From positions 1-35,422 of IMG/VR virus record IMGVR_UViG_3300042988_000324: DNA of 35,422 bases; one strand, 5' to 3'. The notes beneath the pieces are model-generated. The model was not told where the DNA came from. It did no database searches and saw only the letters and a program-made list of their open reading frames with translations. Shown piece by piece: positions 30,483-35,422 of the stretch. A program made the position numbers and the translations under genes. Source of the stretch: a virus. Numbering within the stretch: position 1 is the stretch's first letter; each line of letters starts with the position of its first letter.

Positions 30483-32261
30483 ATGACACTCAAAAAAAGA
30501 TTCACCAACCACACTGGCAACATGAGCCCAATCTCAGGTGCAGCTGCGCCAGGGAATTGGAACAATCAATCGTCAGGCACCCCACCATCAAACACAAACG
30601 ACTTTGCATTCCGCAATTACCAGTCTCGTCTACCTGAAATTTATGCGGGCCATCCTAACCGTGTCGAAAGATACAATGCCTACGAGATGATGGACGCTGA
30701 CCCAGAAGTCAATGCGTGTCTGGATATCTTATCAGAATTCAGTACTCAAGAAAACGAATACAACGGCACACCATTCGACATTAAGTTTAATGGTAACCCA
30801 ACACAAACTGAAGTTGAGTTAGTTGGCAAACAATTGTACCAGTGGTGCAAGTTAAATGAATTCGACACTCGCGCCTTCAAATTGTTCCGTAACACAATGA
30901 AGTACGGCGATCAAGTATTCATTCGTGACCCAGAAACATTCAAGCTCTACTGGGTGGACATGGTAAAAGTTGTTAAAGTAATTGTGAACGAGAGCGAAGG
31001 TAAAGAGCCTGAGCAATACGTAGTTCGTGACCTTAACTTCAATCTGCAAAACTTAACTGTAGCAACAAAAACAACTTCCGACTTCTCTCAAGGTAGTACC
31101 GGCTTAGGCGGAGTTGGCGGCGGCGGTTCACCTCAAGGTTATCAAGCTCCATCGTCATCAAGTACATCTGGCTCACGCTTTGCATCTAACATCAATGAAG
31201 CTGCTATCGATGCGCGTCACGTAGTTCACTTGTCATTAACAGAAGGTCTTGATCAACACTGGCCGTTTGGACAATCTATATTAGAAAACATCTTCAAAGT
31301 ATTCAAACAAAAAGAACTACTAGAAGACGCGGTGCTCATTTATCGTATCGCTCGTGCCCCAGAACGCAGAGTGTTTAAGATTGACGTTGGTAATATGCCA
31401 AGCCATATGGCAATGAGTTTTGTAAACAGAATCAAAGATGAGATTCATCAACGCAGAATTCCAACAACATCTGGCGGTGGCAGTAATATCGACGCCACTT
31501 ATTCGCCAATGTCAACAAACGAAGACTTCTTCTTCCCTGTTAACAGCGATGGCCGTGGCTCTTCTGTGGAAGTATTACCAGGCGGTCAAAATATAAACGA
31601 AATCAGTGATCTTCGTTGGTTCAACAACCGTCTAGCTCGTGGTCTCAGAATCCCTAGTTCTTATTTACCAACTGGCCCAGATGATCAACCAACACCAATG
31701 AGCGATGGTCGTGTTGGCACTGCCATGATTCAAGAATTCCGCTTCAATCAATACTGTGAGCGCCTGCAAAAATATATCTCTCGTAAACTAAATGAAGAAT
31801 TCAAATTGTTTATGCGATGGAGAGGCTTCAACATTGATGCATCTATCTTTGACATCAAGTTTAATCCACCACAAAACTTTGCCAGCTACCGTCAAGCTGA
31901 GATCGACACCGCGCGTGTTGGTACATTCACCACACTAGCGGCTCTGCCTTATATGTCTACTCGCTTTTGTATGGAACGCTTCCTAGGTCTGTCACAAGAA
32001 GAGATCAAAGAGAATCAGAAGTTGTGGGAAGAAGAGCGAATTGAGCCAACAGAAGAAAAGCCAAAAGGCAGTGACCTTCGTGGCATCGGATTGTCTTCAG
32101 CTGATGTTGAAGGTGATCTTGAGATGGGCGACGAAATGGAAGCCAATGGTGATCTCAACGGACAACCTGGTACCGAGCCTGGTGCTCAACCTGATGCTCC
32201 TGGCATGATGCCTCCAGTTCAGAACATGGCTGGGCAACCGCCAGCTCCAGGCGGACTATAA
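30483..32261 (+). CDS. gp20: Portal vertex protein gp20
   Basis: 592 aa; T4 gp20 is 524 aa. Twelve copies form the head vertex through which DNA is packaged and ejected and to which the neck is joined. Family strings in order: YEMMDADPEVNACLDILSEF near the N terminus, MKYGDQVFIRDPETF, GQSILENIFKVFKQKELLED, the hallmark IYRIARAPERRVFKIDVGN (about 285-304), VEVLPGGQNINEISDLRWFN, and RLARGLRIPSSYLPTG. A Gly/Ser-rich insert (about 198-236) and a Pro/Gly-rich tail (from about 560) account for the extra length. It begins the head-gene series, 14 nt after the tape measure gene, with a late octamer in between. Confidence 0.95.
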   Translation: MTLKKRFTNHTGNMSPISGAAAPGNWNNQSSGTPPSNTNDFAFRNYQSRLPEIYAGHPNRVERYNAYEMMDADPEVNACLDILSEFSTQENEYNGTPFDIKFNGNPTQTEVELVGKQLYQWCKLNEFDTRAFKLFRNTMKYGDQVFIRDPETFKLYWVDMVKVVKVIVNESEGKEPEQYVVRDLNFNLQNLTVATKTTSDFSQGSTGLGGVGGGGSPQGYQAPSSSSTSGSRFASNINEAAIDARHVVHLSLTEGLDQHWPFGQSILENIFKVFKQKELLEDAVLIYRIARAPERRVFKIDVGNMPSHMAMSFVNRIKDEIHQRRIPTTSGGGSNIDATYSPMSTNEDFFFPVNSDGRGSSVEVLPGGQNINEISDLRWFNNRLARGLRIPSSYLPTGPDDQPTPMSDGRVGTAMIQEFRFNQYCERLQKYISRKLNEEFKLFMRWRGFNIDASIFDIKFNPPQNFASYRQAEIDTARVGTFTTLAALPYMSTRFCMERFLGLSQEEIKENQKLWEEERIEPTEEKPKGSDLRGIGLSSADVEGDLEMGDEMEANGDLNGQPGTEPGAQPDAPGMMPPVQNMAGQPPAPGGL

Positions 32262-32263
32262 GC

Positions 32264-32271
32264 GATAAATA
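32264..32271 (+). promoter_or_regulatory. Late-promoter-like GATAAATA before the 75-aa ORF
   Basis: It ends 4 nt before the ATG at 32276, the same spacing as before gp25 and the resolvase-like gene. The predicted transcript would begin at the ATG. Confidence 0.45.
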
Positions 32272-32275
32272 AAAG

Positions 32276-32503
32276 ATGTTAATAAGAGAATTTACTGAAC
32301 CAAAAGACAATTCATACCACGACACCGAGGAAGACAACTCTCGTCCTAAGTGGGGCGAAGTTCGTAAGTCAAAATTGACTCTGAGCATGATTAATAAACT
32401 TCGCAAAATGAAGGAAGTGGAATCTTTTGAACGAGCAATTGAGCGTGAAAAACTCAGAAAACAATATCAACCACCGGCAGAACCAGCCGTCCCAGGACTA
32501 TAA
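32276..32503 (+). CDS. Small conserved protein between portal and prohead core genes
   Basis: 75 aa, highly charged. The middle part RKSKLTLSMINKLRKMKEVE and the ending KQYQPPAEPAVPGL resemble short ORFs found between gp20 and the prohead core genes in marine T4-type phages. One amphipathic helix and a Pro-rich tail are visible; no enzyme motif. Position suggests a head assembly role (T4 has gp67 and gp68 here). No SD; GATAAATA lies 4 nt before the ATG. Confidence 0.75.
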   Translation: MLIREFTEPKDNSYHDTEEDNSRPKWGEVRKSKLTLSMINKLRKMKEVESFERAIEREKLRKQYQPPAEPAVPGL

Positions 32504-32555
32504 CACCACAAAATGCTAAAAAATCGACTATTTTGAGTCGAATTTATCATTACGC

Positions 32556-32563
32556 TATAAATA
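32556..32563 (+). promoter_or_regulatory. Perfect T4-type late promoter TATAAATA
   Basis: The only exact consensus octamer noted among the gene starts. It lies 34 nt before the ATG of the acidic core protein (32598), which has TAGGAG as SD. Predicted start about 32569. It would serve the core-protease-scaffold-capsid series, the most abundantly needed products. Confidence 0.75.
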
Positions 32564-32597
32564 AAATAACACAGTCATTAACCTATAGGAGACTTAA

Positions 32598-33476
32598 ATG
32601 AGTGCAGCAAAATTTGACCGTTTGATCGATCTGATCGTAAACGAAGACCACGCAACAGCAGACCAGTTGTTCCACGATATCATTGTTGAGAAATCACGTG
32701 AAATCTATGAATCTATCATCGGTGAAGACGCCGTTGGTAACCTATTCGACGAGATCGATACCATCAGTAGCGAAGAAGAATCTGGCATGACAGAAGAATT
32801 CGAAGAAGAAGGCGAAGACTTTGGCGGCGAAGAAGAATTCGGTGCTGAAGACGAAGAAGGCGTAGAAGGATTCGGCGACGAAGACCTAGATGCAGTTGAC
32901 GCTGGTGAAGGTATGGATGAAGAAGACCTAGAAGACCGCGTTGTCGATCTAGAAGACAAGCTAGAACAATTAATGGCTGAATTCGAATCTGAAATGTCAA
33001 CTAACGCTGACAGTGAAGAAGAATTCGGTGGCGACGACGAAGCTGACTTTGGTGGTGAAGAAGACCTAGGCGACGAATTCGGCGACGAAGAAGGTGAAGA
33101 AGACCTAGGCGACGAGATGATGGAATCTGTTCAGCTAAAGCAAGTCGGTGGTAAGACATACGACAAGTTTGGCAAGATGGGTGACAACGGCGATCAAACA
33201 AAGAGTCCAACCCTACAAAACCCTAAGCGTCTAGAAACAGGCGGCAAGCCAGTACAATTCGATGGCGCAGAAAGTGTTCCTACAAGTGCTAAGAAGCCAA
33301 GTAACTATGCTACTAAAGGCCAAGGCGAAGAAGACTTCGGTAACATCAACAAAGTTGGTGGCAATGCCGGCAAGACTGCTTTCAAAACAAAAGCACCAGC
33401 ACCGAAGAACGAAGATCCAGGCAAGTCAAAGAGTCCAGTAGCTGAGTCTCGCAAGACAGTTAAGCGCCGTATCTAA
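32598..33476 (+). CDS. Acidic prohead core protein (gp67/gp68 position)
   Basis: 292 aa, extremely acidic. Residues 1-50 form a helical domain (DRLIDLIVNEDHATADQLFH, then EKSREIYESIIGE). Residues about 55-175 are repeats rich in Glu, Asp, Gly and Phe (EEFGGEEDLGDEFGDEEGEE type), broken by a short coiled coil (VVDLEDKLEQLMAEFESEM). The rest is a Lys/Pro/Gly-rich tail ending RKTVKRRI. T4 gp67 is a small, very acidic core protein encoded between portal and protease, and it is cut by gp21; this gene is in the same place but over three times longer. Position and charge support a core role; homology by sequence alone is weak. The stop is directly followed by the gp21 region. Confidence 0.65.
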   Translation: MSAAKFDRLIDLIVNEDHATADQLFHDIIVEKSREIYESIIGEDAVGNLFDEIDTISSEEESGMTEEFEEEGEDFGGEEEFGAEDEEGVEGFGDEDLDAVDAGEGMDEEDLEDRVVDLEDKLEQLMAEFESEMSTNADSEEEFGGDDEADFGGEEDLGDEFGDEEGEEDLGDEMMESVQLKQVGGKTYDKFGKMGDNGDQTKSPTLQNPKRLETGGKPVQFDGAESVPTSAKKPSNYATKGQGEEDFGNINKVGGNAGKTAFKTKAPAPKNEDPGKSKSPVAESRKTVKRRI

Positions 33477-33491
33477 TTGGACAGCCCTAGA

Positions 33492-34133
33492 ATGAATAAG
33501 CGTCTACTCCAAGAATACCTAGCACCATCCATGAGTCGGATGGTGACTGAATCAGAATCAAATTCTGATGGGGGTAAAAACTTCTATATGAGGGGCATCT
33601 TTATCGAGGGCGGTGTTCGCAATGCTAATGAGCGTGTCTATCCAGTGGATGAAATTGAACGAGCAGTTAATACAATCAGAGAGCAAATTAAAAACGGCAA
33701 CTCTGTGCTCGGCGAAATTGATCACCCCGAAGACCTAAAGATTAATTTAGATCGCGTTAGTCATGTAATTACCGATATGTGGATGGACGGCTCAACCGGT
33801 CAGGGCAAATTAAAAATCTTGCCAACACCTATGGGTGACGTTATCGCTAAGATGTTAGGCGCCGGTGTAAAGCTAGGTGTATCTAGTCGTGGTAGTGGCA
33901 ATGTTGATGAGATGTCTGGCAAAGTCAGTGACTTCGAGATTGTGACGGTAGACATCGTTGCGCAGCCAAGCGCACCAAATGCCTATCCTAAGGCGATCTA
34001 CGAGGGCTTGATCAATATGCCGCACGGCCATAACCTAATCGAAGCACTCAAAGGCGACCGCAAATCACCAGCAGTTCAAAAATATTTAAAAGATGAAGTA
34101 ACTCGTTTGATTCAGGAGCTCAGAATCAAATGA
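33492..34133 (+). CDS. gp21: Prohead core protease gp21
   Basis: 213 aa from the ATG at 33492; T4 gp21 is 212 aa. It is a serine protease that cleaves core proteins and the capsid protein N terminus during head maturation. Motifs: NFYMRGIFIEGGVRNANERV, then LGEIDHPE with the catalytic His (H78), then GVKLGVSSRGSG with the nucleophile Ser (S131 or S132), about 54 residues later as in T4 (H85/S140). A TTG at 33477, directly after the upstream stop, would add five residues (MDSPR); the ATG is preferred although its SD is weak (GGA at 33479). It lies between the core protein and scaffold gp22. Confidence 0.93.
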   Translation: MNKRLLQEYLAPSMSRMVTESESNSDGGKNFYMRGIFIEGGVRNANERVYPVDEIERAVNTIREQIKNGNSVLGEIDHPEDLKINLDRVSHVITDMWMDGSTGQGKLKILPTPMGDVIAKMLGAGVKLGVSSRGSGNVDEMSGKVSDFEIVTVDIVAQPSAPNAYPKAIYEGLINMPHGHNLIEALKGDRKSPAVQKYLKDEVTRLIQELRIK

Positions 34134-34149
34134 ACTCGACCAAATTGGT

Positions 34150-34165
34150 GGACAAGAACTTGTCC
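34150..34165 (+). other. Small hairpin between gp21 and gp22
   Basis: GGACAA-GAAC-TTGTCC: 6-bp stem with a GAAC loop in the 85-nt gap. No T-run follows, so it is not a standard terminator. It might be an RNA processing or stability element. Confidence 0.35.
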
Positions 34166-34197
34166 GTAATACTCGGCGCATCGGAGTCAAACGAGCA

Positions 34198-34205
34198 ATT
34201 AAATA
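34198..34205 (+). promoter_or_regulatory. Possible late promoter ATTAAATA before gp22
   Basis: A variant octamer 13 nt before the gp22 ATG. It overlaps the approach to a good SD (AAGGGG at 34206-34211). The transcript start would fall near the SD, so promoter function is doubtful. Confidence 0.25.
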
Positions 34206-34218
34206 AAGGGGAAATCTA

Positions 34219-35319
34219 ATGAGTGATAAATTCATTAAGACGTTGCTTGAAAGTGGTATCGTTAATACCGAGACTGCACAAGCCATCAATGAAGCCTGGG
34301 AAACCAAGCTAAACGAAGCCCGAGAAAGCGTCCGCGCTGAATTACGTGAAGAATTCTCACGTAAATACGATCACGATAAAAACGTAATCGTGGAAGCGTT
34401 GGATAAAATGGTTACTGAAGGTCTCGCAGAAGAACTCGCTGAGTTCCAAAGTGAGCGCGTAGCAATGAGTGAAGATCGTGTTCAAGCAAAGCAAAAACTT
34501 CGTGAGAGTGCAGCAAAATTCAATGACTTCATGGTTAGTAAATTATCCGAAGAAATCAAAGAACTGCGCAAAGAACGCCAAATTCAAAATGAATCCCGTG
34601 ACAAGCTAGAACAATTCGTTGTACAAGCATTAGCACGTGAAATCAAAGAGTTTGAAACTGATAAACGCGCAGTTGTAGAAGCAAAAGTAAAATTAGTTGC
34701 TGAAGGTAAAGCTCAACTCGAAAAGTTAAAGCAAAACTTCATCACTGAGAGTGCTAAGCGTATCAACACTATCGTAACTAAACAACTCAAGGGTGAAATC
34801 GTAGCTCTCAAAGAAGACATTCAATCAAGTCGTCAAAACGCATTTGGTGCCCGTCTATTTGAAGCATTTGCAGCAGAGTTCAGTGCAACCCACTTGAACG
34901 AAAAAGCAGAAACTCGCAAATTAATGGCTCAACTAGCAGCCAAAGAAGTGCAGTTAGCCGAATCCAAGAAACAAATCAGTCAAGCTCGAACCTTGGTTGA
35001 AAGTAAAGAACGTGAAGTTCGCATCATTAAAGAATCTAATCTCCGTGAGAAGACCCTATCTGAATTGCTAGGTACCCTCAACGAAGAGAAGGCAACTGTA
35101 ATGAAGGACTTACTAGAGAGCGTCCAGACACCAAAGCTAAAGGGCGCTTTTGATAAATATCTACCAGCAGTGTTGAATCAAGCTCAAGTAACGCCAGCAA
35201 AAAAAGCTGTAATTACTGAGAGTGTTGCAATCACTGGGGATAAATCTGCCACTAAGACTGAAGTTGATACCGAAGAACGTGATAACGTTATCGATATCAA
35301 ACGTCTGGCAGGGCTTTAA
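34219..35319 (+). CDS. gp22: Prohead scaffold (core) protein gp22
   Basis: 366 aa; T4 gp22 is 269 aa. It is the main inner scaffold on which the capsid shell forms and is then degraded by gp21. The sequence is almost entirely charged helix: FIKTLLESGIVNTETAQAIN at the start, repeated Arg/Glu/Lys coiled-coil segments (FNDFMVSKLSEEIKELRKER, QFVVQALAREIKEFETDKRA), and a shorter helical C-terminal part (KATVMKDLLESVQTPKLKGA). Order gp21-gp22-gp23 is T4-type synteny. SD AAGGGG lies 7 nt before the ATG. The C-terminal 40 residues are less structured and end VIDIKRLAGL. Confidence 0.92.
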   Translation: MSDKFIKTLLESGIVNTETAQAINEAWETKLNEARESVRAELREEFSRKYDHDKNVIVEALDKMVTEGLAEELAEFQSERVAMSEDRVQAKQKLRESAAKFNDFMVSKLSEEIKELRKERQIQNESRDKLEQFVVQALAREIKEFETDKRAVVEAKVKLVAEGKAQLEKLKQNFITESAKRINTIVTKQLKGEIVALKEDIQSSRQNAFGARLFEAFAAEFSATHLNEKAETRKLMAQLAAKEVQLAESKKQISQARTLVESKEREVRIIKESNLREKTLSELLGTLNEEKATVMKDLLESVQTPKLKGAFDKYLPAVLNQAQVTPAKKAVITESVAITGDKSATKTEVDTEERDNVIDIKRLAGL

Positions 35320-35346
35320 ATCGACATACTACTATAGGAGAAACAC

Positions 35347-35422
35347 ATGTCAAAAGTACTATTAGAGAGCCGTTGGGGTGAAACCAAAGAAGCCCTCCTA
35401 GAAGGTCTCAAGGGCACCAAGC
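35347..35422 (+). CDS. gp23: Major capsid protein gp23, 5' end only
   Basis: The first 25 codons before the right edge: MSKVLLESRWGETKEALLEG and five more. TAGGAG lies 7 nt before the ATG. Identity rests on its place directly after gp22, where T4-type phages encode the major capsid protein; the N-terminal peptide removed by gp21 is poorly conserved in the family. LLES and LLEG fit the gp21 cleavage preference (hydrophobic-x-Glu), as an inference. Confidence 0.75.
   Translation, partial: MSKVLLESRWGETKEALLEGLKGTK

Noticed and set aside
32524-32541. TCGACT-ATTTTG-AGTCGA hairpin upstream of the perfect late promoter
   Set aside because: Stem of only 6 bp without a clear T-run; could be a weak terminator but not enough to call.
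1-35422. tRNA genes, CRISPR array, integrase or attachment sites
   Set aside because: No T-loop/anticodon pattern in the non-coding gaps, no regularly spaced repeats (only pairs), and no recombinase gene.

Overview
This window is part of a large T4-type myovirus (tailed, contractile, lytic phage) genome. Three things show this: a late sigma factor of the gp55 family, the gp46/gp47 recombination nuclease pair, and the order portal - small ORF - acidic core protein - prohead protease - scaffold - capsid start, which is T4-type head synteny. No host gene, integrase, tRNA gene or CRISPR array was seen, and the host cannot be named from the sequence.

Layout. (1) 1-18931, minus strand: a tail/baseplate block read from right to left: a tube-cap (gp48/gp54) type protein, gp53, a 931-aa probable hub protein, a gp5-type spike, gp25, a gp6-type wedge protein roughly twice the T4 length, and a giant structural protein of more than 2,300 residues that runs off the left edge. 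(2) 18985-20879, minus strand: gp55 sigma factor behind a good host-type promoter, and upstream of it a GIY-YIG homing endonuclease broken by a frameshift. (3) 20947-24588, plus strand: gp47, gp46 and a Holliday-junction-resolvase-like nuclease. (4) 24585-25715, minus strand: an unassigned protein with polymerase-like palm motifs. (5) 25716-26244: about 530 bp without a convincing gene, holding two direct-repeat pairs, a possible folded RNA and a terminator. (6) 26245-27299, minus strand: a tail chaperone/baseplate-hub type gene and a 70-codon ORF joined by a textbook -1 programmed frameshift signal. (7) 27376-35422, plus strand: a tape-measure protein carrying an M15 peptidase, portal gp20, a small conserved ORF, an acidic prohead core protein, protease gp21, scaffold gp22 and the first 25 codons of the major capsid gene gp23.

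How it works together. gp55 would be made early from a sigma70-type promoter and would then direct host RNA polymerase to late promoters resembling TATAAATA. Variants of that octamer precede most structural genes here. Several sit in the loop of an inverted repeat whose 3' arm holds the ribosome binding site or start codon of the next gene. This is the arrangement by which T4 blocks translation of late genes from read-through transcripts. gp46/47 and the resolvase serve recombination-dependent replication and resolve DNA before packaging. The rest builds head, tail and baseplate.

The strongest unusual signals are the frameshift site at 26431-26481, the polymerase-like gene at 24585-25715, the hairpin/late-promoter switches at 7022-7064 and 24064-24093, and the single-base break in the homing endonuclease at 20317-20326.
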